NCBI RefSeq assembly: GCF_900113705.1
Contig: NZ_FOQI01000008.1
Location: 181,655-245,654 of the forward strand
DNA from: Collimonas sp. OK307
Lineage (GTDB): Bacteria > Pseudomonadota > Gammaproteobacteria > Burkholderiales > Burkholderiaceae_D
DNA: 64,000 bases
Reading direction: 5' to 3'
Shown piece after piece: positions 27,720 to 37,570 of the stretch (position 1 is its first letter; each line of letters starts with the position of its first letter). The notes beneath the pieces are model-generated. The model saw nothing but the letters and a program-made list of their open reading frames with translations. It had not been told where the DNA came from and made no database searches. The translations under genes were made by a program, and so were the position numbers.

Positions 27720-28532
27720 TTAGTCTCCGCGCAGTTGTTCAGCGGAGCGGCGTAGCGCTGCGATCAATTTATCATTTCTGCGCTGCCGCAATATGTCTTG
27801 TGCGGTCATGCGCAGCATTAGCGCATGGCGAGGCTCCAGATCTTTCAGTTTGTTCATGACGGCTTGATCCGGCATGTCCAGCAGTTGCCCTTTGCATGCA
27901 AATACAATCATGTTGTTGGATTCCAGGGCGTCGACTGCTATCGCTGCGCCGTCGAAGCTGCGTTGGATGCGGTCGAGGTAGTGCGTCATGTCTACGCTGC
28001 TGCCCAGCAAGTTGACAACCATGATGCCTTCCGGCGCCAGCGCCTGATAACAATCGTCGTAGAAGGCCTGGCTGCATAACTGGGGCGGTTGTCCCGTGTG
28101 GTCGAATCCATCCACCAGCAGGATATCGTAATCGCCATCGGCATGCCGTACCAGGTCGCGTCCATCCTGGCAACGAATCTGCAATCGATGGTCATTTTCA
28201 GGAATGTGGAAATGATCTTTTAACGCGATTACTTCAGGGCTGTTCTCGGCGACTACGATCGACGCTTGCGGCAGATTGCGATAACAATATTTGACGAGAG
28301 AGCCGCCGCCCAACCCGATCATGGCGATCGTCCCGGGGCTTTGCTTGAATAGCAGAAACCCCATCATCGTCACCGTGTAGCCTAGCAAAAGTACATCAGG
28401 TTCCGTCACATACATCTCGCTTTGCACTGCGGTGTTGTCGAATTGCAGGGAGACAGAGTGCGCGTTTTTATAGATGTAAGGTTTGCCGTTACCGGAAAAC
28501 GCTGAAAGTTCGCGGATGTTATTTAAAAGCAT
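27720..28532 (-). CDS. Spermidine-synthase-like SAM-binding protein (copy 2)
   Basis: A 270-residue paralogue of the downstream gene. Both carry MMGFLLF-x-GLGGGSLVKYCYR at the same distance from the N-terminus. Here the active-site region is LVDGFDHTGQPPQL. I prefer ATG 28532, because it gives nearly the same length as the paralogue. A TTG at 28574 in frame overlaps the stop of the YkgJ-type gene and would add 14 residues. Function is unknown; the duplicated pair suggests a dimer or two related substrates. Confidence 0.75.
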   Translation of the reverse strand: MLLNNIRELSAFSGNGKPYIYKNAHSVSLQFDNTAVQSEMYVTEPDVLLLGYTVTMMGFLLFKQSPGTIAMIGLGGGSLVKYCYRNLPQASIVVAENSPEVIALKDHFHIPENDHRLQIRCQDGRDLVRHADGDYDILLVDGFDHTGQPPQLCSQAFYDDCYQALAPEGIMVVNLLGSSVDMTHYLDRIQRSFDGAAIAVDALESNNMIVFACKGQLLDMPDQAVMNKLKDLEPRHALMLRMTAQDILRQRRNDKLIAALRRSAEQLRGD

Positions 28533-28570
28533 GGTTGTATCTTCAACGTCATCGGGTAAAAGCAGGGGTT

Positions 28571-28951
28571 TCAAACCAGTACGTGGCGGACTTGCTCGAA
28601 ATAGCGGTAGACCCGTTCTTCAATAACGGGAGCGATCATTACCTCGGGCCGCTTGCCATTCGGGCAAGCCAGCCTGGGCGTCGTTCCGAACAGCCGGCAA
28701 ATCAGCGGGCGCTCCTCGTATACCTGGCAGCCATCAGGCCCCAGATGCGGGCAGCCTAATGCGGCAAGCGCAGCTTCCTGCTCTTGTTGGTTCTTGCGCG
28801 GTAGTCTTGCCATTTCGACGGTGGACGCCAACACAGGGCCGCAGCAGTCGTGACAACCTGGAACGCAGGCAAATGCAGGGATGCGTTCCCTGAAGAATTT
28901 GATTGTCTGGACGTGTTTGTCCAGTTCGTTCAATTTATCCAGTTTATCCAT
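28571..28951 (-). CDS. YkgJ-family cysteine-cluster protein
   Basis: A 126-residue protein with the CxxxCxxCC pattern of the YkgJ (zinc/iron-chelating) family: Cys29, 33, 36 and 37, then GCPHLGPDGCQVYEERPLICRLFG and ACPNG. It probably binds a metal or Fe-S cluster; the biochemical role of this family is not established. It overlaps or abuts the next gene in the leftward operon with the two spermidine-synthase-like genes. Confidence 0.85.
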   Translation of the reverse strand: MDKLDKLNELDKHVQTIKFFRERIPAFACVPGCHDCCGPVLASTVEMARLPRKNQQEQEAALAALGCPHLGPDGCQVYEERPLICRLFGTTPRLACPNGKRPEVMIAPVIEERVYRYFEQVRHVLV

Positions 28952-29010
28952 TGGCTACTCATTACTCATTACTCGCTATTCGCATTTGCAGAATTTCAGG
29001 CATCGCATTT

Positions 29011-29029
29011 ATGATAATTTGATTGTCAT
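29011..29029. promoter_or_regulatory. Operator-like 19-mer upstream of the SulP gene
   Basis: ATGATAATTTGATTGTCAT. It differs in a single base from the core of a perfect inverted repeat before the ribbon-helix-helix gene at 31111-31129. It lies 91 bp before the transporter start. Confidence 0.55.
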
Positions 29030-29030
29030 A

Positions 29031-29052
29031 CTATGATTACATATGATCATAG
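29031..29052. repeat. 7-bp inverted repeat upstream of the SulP gene
   Basis: CTATGAT (29031-29037) and ATCATAG (29046-29052), eight bases apart, just beside the operator-like 19-mer. It may be a second binding site. Confidence 0.35.
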
Positions 29053-29119
29053 CATACGCATATGGTGTAAATTGGAGCCGGGTAATCCATACACGATTAA
29101 ACATGATTCGCGGTGATCT

Positions 29120-30862
29120 GTGATTAATATCCTGGAAGCGCGCAAGGCAGGCCTCTTTGCACGTGACAAACTGCTGCCCAATGTGATTGCCGGCGCGATC
29201 GTCGGCGTGGTGGCGCTGCCATTGTCGATGGCTTTTGCGATTGCGTCAGGCGCCCGGCCCGAACAAGGGCTGTACACGGCAATCGTCGCCGGTTTCCTGG
29301 TCTCGATGTTTGGCGGCAGCCGAACCCAGATCGCCGGACCTACCGGTGCCTTTATCGTCATCCTGGCCGGCATTACGGCCAAATACGGCATCTCCGGTCT
29401 ACAGATAGCGACCCTGATGGCTGGCGCGATATTGTTGTTCATGGGTATCGCAAAAATGGGTAGCGTCATTAAATTTATCCCGGCGCCGGTAATCGTCGGC
29501 TTTACCACGGGTATCGCCGTGATCATCTGGGTCGGGCAATGGAAGGATTTTTTCGGTCTGCCTGCGATTCCTGCCGGGCATTTCCATGAAAAACTATGGC
29601 ATCTCATTGAAGCCTTGCCGCAATTGCATCCGGCAACGACTGCCATTGCGTTGCTCAGCTTAGGCTTGGCAACTTGCTCGTCCAGGCTCGGCCGTTTGAA
29701 ACGCATTCCCGGACCGTTGCTGGCATTGGTCGGGGCCACCGTGTTGCAGTCGATTTTCCATTTCAACGGCGTAGCCACCATTGGCACCGCTTTCGGCGAG
29801 ATCCCGCAACATTTGCCGTCGCTCTCCATGCCGGCTATTAGCATGTCGCAGATCGTCGAATTGACAGGCCCGGCGTTTACGATTGCCATGCTGGGCGCGA
29901 TCGAGTCGCTCTTGTCGGCGGTGGTGGCCGACGGCATGGTCGGCAGCAAACATGATTCGAATCAGGAGTTGATCGGCCAGGGGCTGGCCAATCTGGTGAC
30001 GCCGCTGTTCGGCGGCTTTGCCGCAACCGGAGCCATAGCGCGGACGGCAACTAGCATCCGTAATGGCGGCAGCAGCCCGTTAGCCGGCATTATCCACGCC
30101 ATCATGCTGGTCCTGGTAATTGTATTCCTGGCGCCGCTGGCGACGAATGTTCCGCTGGCGGCGTTTGCTGCGATCCTGTTCGTGGTTGCTTACAACATGA
30201 GCGAATGGCGGCATTTCGCCAAAATGCTGCGTCGTGCCCCGCGCGCCGATGTCATCATTTTGCTGGTGACCTTTTTGTTGACAGTGCTGACGGATTTGGT
30301 AGTAGCAGTCAATATAGGTGTCATCCTGGCGATCATGCAGTTCATGCGCAGGATGGCGTCAGCGGTCGAGGTGCAGCATTTTTCCGAGCTTGAATTGAAA
30401 GCAGAACTGGCTCAGCAAGGCTGGACAACATTGCCACCCGGCGTGCTGGTCTACGCGATCGAAGGGCCGGTTTTCTTCGGCGCCGTCGAGAATTTTGAAC
30501 GGGTGCTGATTCATACCCACACTGATCCCCGGATACTGATACTGCGTTTGCGTTGGGTGCCGTTCGTGGATATGACGGGGCTGTTAACCTTGGAAGAAGT
30601 GGTGCTGAACATGCAGAAGCGCGGGGTTCGGATGATATTGTGCGAGGCTAATCTCAAAGTGAAAACAAAGCTGGCGCGGGCCGGGCTGCTGGAGTTGATC
30701 GGCGCCGCCAATTATCACGAGGATTTTGCATTGGCCTTAAGCCGCAGCCGAGAGTTGACGGAGCACGATATTCACGCTCGGCACATACCAGCAAAAATAG
30801 GCGTCTATGCGGAAAATCTGATCAAAACCAGCAAAGACTTTTTTTTGGGCGGGAAAGACTGA
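29120..30862 (+). CDS. SulP-family anion transporter with STAS domain
   Basis: A 580-residue inner-membrane transporter for sulfate, bicarbonate or a similar anion. The membrane domain (about 15-400) carries the SulP signature in LPLSMAFAIASGARPEQGLYTAIVAG and GGSRTQIAGPTGAF. The cytoplasmic STAS domain spans about 430-545 (LRLRWVPFVDMTGLLTLEEV). The start is a GTG at 29120, the only good start ahead of the conserved NVIAGAIVG segment. The gene converges on a ribbon-helix-helix regulator that shares an operator-like sequence with its promoter region. The ion cannot be named from sequence. Confidence 0.85.
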   Translation: MINILEARKAGLFARDKLLPNVIAGAIVGVVALPLSMAFAIASGARPEQGLYTAIVAGFLVSMFGGSRTQIAGPTGAFIVILAGITAKYGISGLQIATLMAGAILLFMGIAKMGSVIKFIPAPVIVGFTTGIAVIIWVGQWKDFFGLPAIPAGHFHEKLWHLIEALPQLHPATTAIALLSLGLATCSSRLGRLKRIPGPLLALVGATVLQSIFHFNGVATIGTAFGEIPQHLPSLSMPAISMSQIVELTGPAFTIAMLGAIESLLSAVVADGMVGSKHDSNQELIGQGLANLVTPLFGGFAATGAIARTATSIRNGGSSPLAGIIHAIMLVLVIVFLAPLATNVPLAAFAAILFVVAYNMSEWRHFAKMLRRAPRADVIILLVTFLLTVLTDLVVAVNIGVILAIMQFMRRMASAVEVQHFSELELKAELAQQGWTTLPPGVLVYAIEGPVFFGAVENFERVLIHTHTDPRILILRLRWVPFVDMTGLLTLEEVVLNMQKRGVRMILCEANLKVKTKLARAGLLELIGAANYHEDFALALSRSRELTEHDIHARHIPAKIGVYAENLIKTSKDFFLGGKD

Positions 30863-30898
30863 TCTGGCAAATGGATGTTTCGCCTGCCGACAGCAAGG

Positions 30899-31093
30899 TT
30901 ATTTTTTGCCCGGCTTGGGCGTCTTGATGACGGCTTTCGTCGCGTAGTCTACGTCATGCCTCTCAAGGTACTCGCGGATCATCTGGCGGATCACCTGGGA
31001 TGGCGTCAAGTCTTGCGCAAGACATAGCTCATCGAACGCTTTCTTCTTGACCGGATCGATCAGGATTGTAAGTCGCGCAGTTTTTGATTCCAT
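30899..31093 (-). CDS. Ribbon-helix-helix (CopG/MetJ-type) DNA-binding protein
   Basis: A 64-residue protein beginning MESKTARLTILIDPVKKKAF. The beta strand TARLTILID and the two helices (KKKAFDELCLAQ, TPSQVIRQMIREYLERH) are the classical ribbon-helix-helix fold. I start at ATG 31093 because a longer reading frame would run through a perfect palindrome that looks like an operator (31109-31131). It is probably autoregulated. The neighbouring SulP gene has a near-identical site, so it may be a second target. There is no toxin gene beside it, so an antitoxin role is not supported. Confidence 0.75.
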   Translation of the reverse strand: MESKTARLTILIDPVKKKAFDELCLAQDLTPSQVIRQMIREYLERHDVDYATKAVIKTPKPGKK

Positions 31094-31108
31094 GGGATGA
31101 ATAAGTAT

Positions 31109-31131
31109 TAATGATAATTTGATTATCATTA
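31109..31131. promoter_or_regulatory. Perfect palindromic operator before the ribbon-helix-helix gene
   Basis: Arms TAATGATAAT (31109-31118) and ATTATCATTA (31122-31131) flank TTG. The palindrome ends 15 bp before the ATG. It resembles a Fur box but has a 3-base centre where Fur sites have one. Confidence 0.6.
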
Positions 31132-31213
31132 TACACAGCTCGCCTGGCACATCCGAGCGATCCGATTGCCTATTTCATAGACCCAAAAAGGAGTTGATGG
31201 CTTATTGTTGCAA

Positions 31214-31230
31214 ACTGCAAAATTTGCAGT
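31214..31230. promoter_or_regulatory. 17-bp palindrome beside the LexA box
   Basis: ACTGCAAAATTTGCAGT, perfect around its central A. It lies five bases upstream of the LexA box and may be a second operator. Confidence 0.4.
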
Positions 31231-31234
31231 AATA

Positions 31235-31254
31235 TACTGTATATACATACAGTA
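31235..31254. promoter_or_regulatory. LexA (SOS) box
   Basis: TACTGTATATACATACAGTA. This matches the E. coli LexA consensus with one central change and lies 10 bp before the start of the radical-SAM gene. A -10-like TATACT (31233-31238) overlaps it, so LexA binding would block the promoter. Confidence 0.85.
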
Positions 31255-31263
31255 ATTGGCGGC

Positions 31264-32412
31264 ATGATGTCAGAATTCCAAAAGAAACCTTTACCCCAGG
31301 TGATCCAGTTTCAGGCGCCAGGCGCAGCGCGCAAAGGCCGTGGCGCGACCAACAACATGCAAGGTCGCTATGAAGTCGCCCAGCGCGAGGATTTTGATGA
31401 TGGCTGGACCGTCGAGGACGGGCAGCTTGAGCCGGCAGCGGTGCGGACTGTTGTCACCGAGGAACAAGCAAAGAGCGTCCTTAGCCGTAATGCATCGCCG
31501 GATTTGCCATTCAATGTGTCACTGAACCCATATCGCGGATGTGAACATGGGTGCATTTACTGCTTCGCCCGGCCATCCCATAGCTACCTGGGTTTGTCGC
31601 CCGGACTGGATTTCGAGAGCCGGATTTTTGCCAAGGTCAACGCGCCTGAAGTATTACTCAGGGAGCTGGCCAAACCTTCCTATATCCCGGAATCGATTGC
31701 GCTGGGCATCAATACCGACGCCTATCAGCCATGCGAGCGTGAATTGAAACTGACCCGGCGCATCTTGCAAGTGCTGCACGATTGCGAACATCCGCTCGCC
31801 TTGATTACCAAGTCATCCCTGATAGAGCGCGATATCGACCTGCTGGCCGGCATGGCGGCTAAACGGCAAGCGGTGGTGGCCGTCACCATCACCACGCTTG
31901 ATCCAGCCATCGCTCGTACCCTGGAGCCGCGTGCCGCCGCGCCGGCGCGGCGTTTGCGCACCATCCGTACGCTGGCCGAGGCGGGTATTCCGGTCAGCGT
32001 CAGCATTGCCCCGATGATTCCGTTTATCACCGAACCTGATCTGGAACGGGTGATAGAGGCAGCGGCCGAAGCCGGTGCGGTGCGCGCAAGTTACATCGTG
32101 TTGCGCTTGCCGTGGGAGGTGAATCCGTTGTTCAAGAACTGGCTGGATGCGCATTTTCCTGAGCGCGCCAATCGCGTGATGAATCGCATCCGCGAGATGC
32201 GTGGCGGCGCCGATTACGATGCCGATTTTGCTACCCGCATGCGCGGCGAGGGTGTATGGGCGGATCTGTTGCGGCAGCGCTTTGAAAAGGCCTTGATCCG
32301 GTTCGGCATGGCGCAGCGCGGATCGTTTGCGACGCTGGATGCAAGCCGCTTCCGGCGGCCGTATGTGCCACCGGAAAAAGACCTGCTGTCAGGTCAGTTG
32401 GGTTTGTTTTAA
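31264..32412 (+). CDS. PA0069-family radical SAM protein
   Basis: A 382-residue radical-SAM enzyme related to the spore-photoproduct-lyase-like group. The cluster motif is seen as GCEHGCIYCFARP (about 94-106), i.e. CxxxCxxC. Further conserved parts are NPYRGCEHGC, GINTDAYQPCERELKLTRR near 157 and the basic C-terminus RFRRPYVPPEKD. A LexA box directly upstream makes it a probable DNA-damage gene. The family member PA0069 of Pseudomonas aeruginosa is, from memory, listed in the LexA regulon. The substrate is unknown. The start could equally be the ATG at 31267. Confidence 0.9.
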   Translation: MMSEFQKKPLPQVIQFQAPGAARKGRGATNNMQGRYEVAQREDFDDGWTVEDGQLEPAAVRTVVTEEQAKSVLSRNASPDLPFNVSLNPYRGCEHGCIYCFARPSHSYLGLSPGLDFESRIFAKVNAPEVLLRELAKPSYIPESIALGINTDAYQPCERELKLTRRILQVLHDCEHPLALITKSSLIERDIDLLAGMAAKRQAVVAVTITTLDPAIARTLEPRAAAPARRLRTIRTLAEAGIPVSVSIAPMIPFITEPDLERVIEAAAEAGAVRASYIVLRLPWEVNPLFKNWLDAHFPERANRVMNRIREMRGGADYDADFATRMRGEGVWADLLRQRFEKALIRFGMAQRGSFATLDASRFRRPYVPPEKDLLSGQLGLF

Positions 32413-32432
32413 CGAGAGGCGGCAGAAGGGCG

Positions 32433-33083
32433 TCATGAGGCGGGCTGGCCCTTGAGCAGCACCAGCAAGGCGCCGGAACCGCCTTCCGCGGCAGTGGCCT
32501 GGCAGAAGGCCAGTACTTCTTCCTTCTGCACCAGCCAGTTGCGGACTTTGGATTTCAACACCGGTTCCTTGTTGACCGAGCCGAGTCCCTTGCCGTGGAT
32601 GATGCGGACGCAGCGCCAGCCGCGCTTGGCAGCCAGGCGCAGGAATTCGGCCAGGGCTTCGCGTGCTTCTTCGCGCCGCAAGCCGTGCAGGTCGAGCTGT
32701 TGCTGGATGGTCCAGTGGCCGCGCCGCAGCTTGCGCATGACATCGGGGCCGATGCCATTGCGGGCAAAGCTGAGCGATTCGTCGCTGTGCAGCAGGGTTT
32801 CGATGGTGAAATCGTCCGACAGCGACTCTTGCAGCGCTGCTTGTTCGTCCGCCAGATGCTGGCGCGCGATCGGCAGCGGGCGCGGCACGCTGGGAGTGAA
32901 TTTGGGTGGTACGGTCAGTGGCTTGACGTTGCCTATGCTGCTGCGAAAGATATCGGCGTCGCGTAGTGCTTCCTGTTCGCGGCGCAGGCGTTCGGCGGCA
33001 GCGGCCTGACGTGCTTCGTCCTGCGCCTTGAGTTCCTTGCGCATCGACTTGAGAGCGTTGAAGTCCTTGATCGGGCCGGCCAT
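32433..33083 (-). CDS. Smr-domain protein
   Basis: A 216-residue protein with a coiled-coil-prone, charged N-terminus (about 10-45, rich in Ala, Glu and Arg) and a C-terminal Smr domain (about 120-214). The hallmark motifs LDLHGLRREEA and RIIHGKGLGS are intact. Smr proteins of this length (SmrA/SmrB type) are nucleases; SmrB cleaves mRNA at collided ribosomes. It converges on the radical-SAM gene and is followed in the same direction by none; trxB lies upstream of it on the same strand. Confidence 0.87.
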   Translation of the reverse strand: MAGPIKDFNALKSMRKELKAQDEARQAAAAERLRREQEALRDADIFRSSIGNVKPLTVPPKFTPSVPRPLPIARQHLADEQAALQESLSDDFTIETLLHSDESLSFARNGIGPDVMRKLRRGHWTIQQQLDLHGLRREEAREALAEFLRLAAKRGWRCVRIIHGKGLGSVNKEPVLKSKVRNWLVQKEEVLAFCQATAAEGGSGALLVLLKGQPAS

Positions 33084-33181
33084 GATGTGTGGTTCTACGA
33101 GTTTTGCAGGACTGCTAACCGGAGTCGGAATCGTGGAATCGAAAGAATAAAAATCCCGATCCCGGTTAACAGTGTAACGCT

Positions 33182-34186
<1,005 letters not shown>

Positions 34187-34248
34187 TTATCGCGGGTAGC
34201 GGATAAATATTGTCAAGATCATCAAATTGGGTGCAAAAACTCGGTAAG

Positions 34249-34278
34249 ATTATAGTCTACACGTGTGCGGTGCATCAA
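34249..34278 (-). promoter_or_regulatory. Candidate promoter of trxB
   Basis: On the minus strand TTGATG (34278-34273), 18 bases, TATAAT (34254-34249). A second possible -35, TTGACA, lies at 34216-34211. Confidence 0.45.
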
Positions 34279-34320
34279 AATTCCATGCCCGCCGATCCTG
34301 CTCTTTTGTCTATGTTTCAA

Positions 34321-34349
34321 TTGGAAACATCAAACACTGGTTATATATA
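34321..34349 (+). promoter_or_regulatory. Candidate promoter of ftsK
   Basis: TTGGAA (34321-34326), 17 bases, TATATA (34344-34349), giving a leader of about 128 bases. Confidence 0.45.
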
Positions 34350-34408
34350 TAGGTATTGGGTGCATAATTTCAACTTACGGTTACATGCTGAGCAGCAATC
34401 TGTAACCA

Positions 34409-34467
34409 TCGAGCAGTAATTGTCGAGCAGTAACTGTCAAGATATAACAACGTAGCAACAACGTAGC
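34409..34467 (+). repeat. Two short tandem duplications before ftsK
   Basis: A 14-bp unit TCGAGCAGTAAYTG occurs twice in tandem (34409-34422, 34423-34436). An 11-bp unit AACAACGTAGC occurs twice (34446-34456, 34457-34467). Both lie in the ftsK leader. Confidence 0.7.
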
Positions 34468-34483
34468 AACACTCACCGGATTT

Positions 34484-36823
34484 ATGACTAGAACAAGCCA
34501 AGCCTATACCCGCAACACCAAACCGCAGGAAGCGCAGCCGCTGCCGAGCCGTCTGGTCCGGCTTTTGTATGAAGCGCGCTGGATCGCTTATGCAGTCGTC
34601 ACAGCCTATCTGATCATCATTTTCGCCAGTTACTCGAAATCCGATCCCGGCTGGTCGCACGCCAATGTGGTGCCGCATCTGCACAATTGGGGCGGCCGTG
34701 TCGGCGCCTGGCTGTCCGATCTCATGTTGTTCGTGTTCGGCGCTTCCGCATGGTGGTGGTGCGCGCTGCTGTTGCGCACCTTGTGGCAAGGCTACAAGCG
34801 CATTTCGCAGCGTTTCCTGGTCGATAAAAAAGGGGAGCCGGAACATCATCAGGAAGGATTGATCCGCGGCGCCGGCTTCGTCTTGATCTTGATCGGCAGC
34901 ATGGGCATCGAATACACCCGCATGTCGACGCTGCACATGCAGCTGCCGCGTGCGCCAGGCGGGGTCCTGGGCCAATTGATCGGCAGCGGCGCGCAAACCG
35001 CCCTGGGTTTCACCGGTTCCACTTTATTTTTGCTATTGCTGATTGCGCTGGGCATCAGCCTGTTTTTCCATGTCTCATGGCTGACAGTGGCGGAGCGCAT
35101 CGGCGCCGGCATTGAAAATGGCGTGCTGTGGCTGAAGGATTTGTATGTGGCCCGCGAAGACCGCAAGGTAGGGCAGGTTGCTGCCGTCAAGCGTGAAGAG
35201 GTGGTAGTCCAGGAACGCGCCAAGATAGTGGTGGCGCCGCCGATCAGGATAGAGCCGCAAATCGTCGCGGTACCGAAATCGGAACGGGTCGAGAAAGAAA
35301 AACAAAGCGCCTTGTTCACGGATCTGCCGGACACCAACCTGCCGCCGCTGTCGCTGCTGGATGAAGCGCCGCCGCAGCAGCAGACAGTGAGCGTCGAAAC
35401 GCTGGAATTCACCAGCCGCCTGATCGAGAAGAAGCTTTCCGATTTCGGGGTGCAGGTCAAGGTAGTGGCTGCTTATCCCGGACCGGTGATTACCCGCTAC
35501 GAAATCGAGCCGGCAACCGGAGTCAAGGGCAGCCAGATTGTCGGCCTGGCGCGCGATCTGGCGCGCTCGCTGTCGCTGACTTCGATCCGCGTGGTGGAAG
35601 TGATTCCCGGCAAGATGTTCATGGGCCTGGAGTTGCCTAACCCTAAACGTCAAATTGTGCGTCTGACCGAGATTCTCGGTTCCAAGGTGTATAACGACGG
35701 CGTCTCCAGCCTCACCATCGCGCTCGGCAAGGATATCGCCGGCCATCCGGTGGTGGCGGATCTGGCCAAGATGCCGCACTTGCTGGTGGCTGGTACTACC
35801 GGTTCGGGTAAATCGGTGGGCATCAACGCCACCATCCTGTCCTTGCTCTACAAATCAGATCCGAACCAGGTGCGCCTGATCCTGATCGATCCGAAAATGC
35901 TGGAACTGTCGATTTACGAAGGCATTCCGCATTTGCTGGCGCCGGTGGTGACCGACATGCGCCAGGCCGGCCATGCGCTGAACTGGGCGGTCAACGAGAT
36001 GGAGCGCCGTTACAAGCTGATGTCGAAAATGGGTGTGCGTAACCTGACCGGTTACAACCAGAAGATCACCGAAGCCGACAAGCGCGAAGAGAAAATACCG
36101 AACCCGTTCAGCCTGACGCCGGACGCGCCGGAACCGCTGGAAAAATTGCCGACCATCGTGGTCATCATCGACGAGCTGGCCGACCTGATGATGGTCGTCG
36201 GCAAGAAGGTGGAAGAACTGATCGCGCGTATTGCCCAAAAAGCACGCGCCGCCGGCATCCACTTGATTCTGGCGACGCAGCGCCCATCTGTAGACGTAAT
36301 CACCGGCCTGATCAAGGCCAACGTGCCGACCCGGATCGCGTTCCAGGTCAGCAGCAAGATCGACTCGCGTACGATTCTCGACCAGATGGGGGCGGAAGCG
36401 CTGCTCGGCATGGGCGACATGCTGTACATGCCGCCGGGCACAGGTTTGCCGATCCGCGTGCATGGCGCGTTTGTTTCGGATGAGGAAGTGCATCGGGTAG
36501 TTGATTACCTGAAGGAGCAAGGCGAGCCGAATTACATCGAAGGGATACTCGAAGGCGGCGTGCTGGAAGATGGCGGCGACGGCGCGATCGGCGGCGCAGC
36601 TGCCGGCGGCACCGAAGGCGACGAACTGTATGACCAGGCGGTGGCGGTGGTGCTGAAGAACCGGCGTGCTTCGATTTCGCTGGTACAGCGCCATTTGCGC
36701 ATCGGCTACAACCGTGCGGCGCGCTTGCTGGAACAAATGGAAACAAGCGGGCTGGTCTCAACCATGCAATCCAATGGCAACCGGGAAATCCTGGTGCCGG
36801 CTGGTAATAGCAATACGGAGTAA
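34484..36823 (+). CDS. ftsK: DNA translocase FtsK
   Basis: A 779-residue septal DNA pump that segregates chromosome dimers and activates XerCD at dif. Four membrane segments lie in the first 200 residues ([53 protein letters not shown]). A short linker follows (about 225-300), shorter than in E. coli. The motor has Walker A GTTGSGKS at 437-444 and the Walker B DELAD from Asp563. The winged-helix gamma domain that reads KOPS is at about 710-770. The gene is followed by lolA, as in many proteobacteria. Confidence 0.96.
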   Translation: MTRTSQAYTRNTKPQEAQPLPSRLVRLLYEARWIAYAVVTAYLIIIFASYSKSDPGWSHANVVPHLHNWGGRVGAWLSDLMLFVFGASAWWWCALLLRTLWQGYKRISQRFLVDKKGEPEHHQEGLIRGAGFVLILIGSMGIEYTRMSTLHMQLPRAPGGVLGQLIGSGAQTALGFTGSTLFLLLLIALGISLFFHVSWLTVAERIGAGIENGVLWLKDLYVAREDRKVGQVAAVKREEVVVQERAKIVVAPPIRIEPQIVAVPKSERVEKEKQSALFTDLPDTNLPPLSLLDEAPPQQQTVSVETLEFTSRLIEKKLSDFGVQVKVVAAYPGPVITRYEIEPATGVKGSQIVGLARDLARSLSLTSIRVVEVIPGKMFMGLELPNPKRQIVRLTEILGSKVYNDGVSSLTIALGKDIAGHPVVADLAKMPHLLVAGTTGSGKSVGINATILSLLYKSDPNQVRLILIDPKMLELSIYEGIPHLLAPVVTDMRQAGHALNWAVNEMERRYKLMSKMGVRNLTGYNQKITEADKREEKIPNPFSLTPDAPEPLEKLPTIVVIIDELADLMMVVGKKVEELIARIAQKARAAGIHLILATQRPSVDVITGLIKANVPTRIAFQVSSKIDSRTILDQMGAEALLGMGDMLYMPPGTGLPIRVHGAFVSDEEVHRVVDYLKEQGEPNYIEGILEGGVLEDGGDGAIGGAAAGGTEGDELYDQAVAVVLKNRRASISLVQRHLRIGYNRAARLLEQMETSGLVSTMQSNGNREILVPAGNSNTE

Positions 36824-36837
36824 TACGGAGCAAAAAT

Positions 36838-37533
36838 ATGCAAAAGAAAATTACCGCCAGTATCATCGGCAGCAAGAAAAGCAACATGTTTGCGAAATTC
36901 AAATCGGGGCGTTTGATCGTCGGCTTGTCGTTGACCATGGCCATGCTGCCGTCGCTGGCCAACGCCAGTGCGCTGGAACAGTTCAAGTCCTTCGTCAGCA
37001 GCACGCAATCGGCCAAGGGCGAGTTCTCGCAGCAACTGGTGAAAATCGACGCCGGCAAGGCGCCGAAGGTGACCAGTACTTCCAGTGGCATTTTTATCTT
37101 CGCCCGGCCGGGCAAGTTCATCTGGACTTACCAAAAGCCGTACGAACAGGTGTTGCAAGCCGACGGCGACAAGCTGTATATCTACGACAAGGATCTGAAC
37201 CAGGTCACCACCAAGAGCCTGGGCAATGCGTTAGGTTCGTCGCCGGCGGCGATTCTGTTCGGCAGTAACGACCTGGAGAAAAATTTCGTGCTGAAAGAAG
37301 GCCAGGTCAAGGATGGCATGGAATGGCTGGAGGCGACGCCCAAAGCCAAGGACACTACCTTCGATCATATTGGCATCGGCTTGAAGGATGGTTTGCCGCA
37401 GGCGATGGAATTGCGCGATTCATTTGGCCAGGTTTCGCTGCTGACGTTCAAGAACTTCGTCAAGAATCCGTCACTGTCTCCCGGGCAGTTCAAGTTCGTC
37501 GTGCCTAAGGGCGCGGACGTATTGAATCAATAA
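36838..37533 (+). CDS. lolA: Outer-membrane lipoprotein carrier protein LolA
   Basis: Periplasmic chaperone that ferries lipoproteins from LolCDE to LolB. The protein has 231 residues from ATG 36838, where ACGGAG lies just upstream. A second ATG at 36886 gives a more typical signal peptide, [10 protein letters not shown] with cleavage after SLANA. The mature part shows [43 protein letters not shown] and the C-terminal [12 protein letters not shown], all family hallmarks. It follows ftsK by 14 bases and is probably cotranscribed. Confidence 0.94.
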   Translation: MQKKITASIIGSKKSNMFAKFKSGRLIVGLSLTMAMLPSLANASALEQFKSFVSSTQSAKGEFSQQLVKIDAGKAPKVTSTSSGIFIFARPGKFIWTYQKPYEQVLQADGDKLYIYDKDLNQVTTKSLGNALGSSPAAILFGSNDLEKNFVLKEGQVKDGMEWLEATPKAKDTTFDHIGIGLKDGLPQAMELRDSFGQVSLLTFKNFVKNPSLSPGQFKFVVPKGADVLNQ

Positions 37534-37547
37534 TGTAGTTGAGTAGG

Positions 37548-37569
37548 GTGGGCACGCATTTGTGCCCAC
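37548..37569. terminator. Hairpin after lolA
   Basis: GTGGGCAC (37548-37555) pairs with GTGCCCAC (37562-37569) across six bases. It lies between the convergent lolA and ferredoxin genes. No T-run follows, and the sequence resembles a common intergenic repeat, so it may be a repeat rather than a terminator. Confidence 0.5.
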
Positions 37570-37570
37570 G

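Noticed and set aside
26891..28532. Genuine polyamine (spermidine) synthases
   Set aside because: Both proteins lack the catalytic DSTDP-type motif and a full N-terminal domain, so only the fold relation is claimed.
30899..31093. Antitoxin of a toxin-antitoxin pair
   Set aside because: The ribbon-helix-helix protein fits an antitoxin fold, but no small toxin gene adjoins it on either side.
31109..31131. Fur box
   Set aside because: The arms resemble a Fur site but the centre has three bases instead of one, and the neighbouring ribbon-helix-helix gene is a better candidate binder. Not fully excluded.
34210..34419. 69-codon plus-strand frame between trxB and ftsK
   Set aside because: Covers the promoter region, lacks a ribosome site and shows no conserved pattern.
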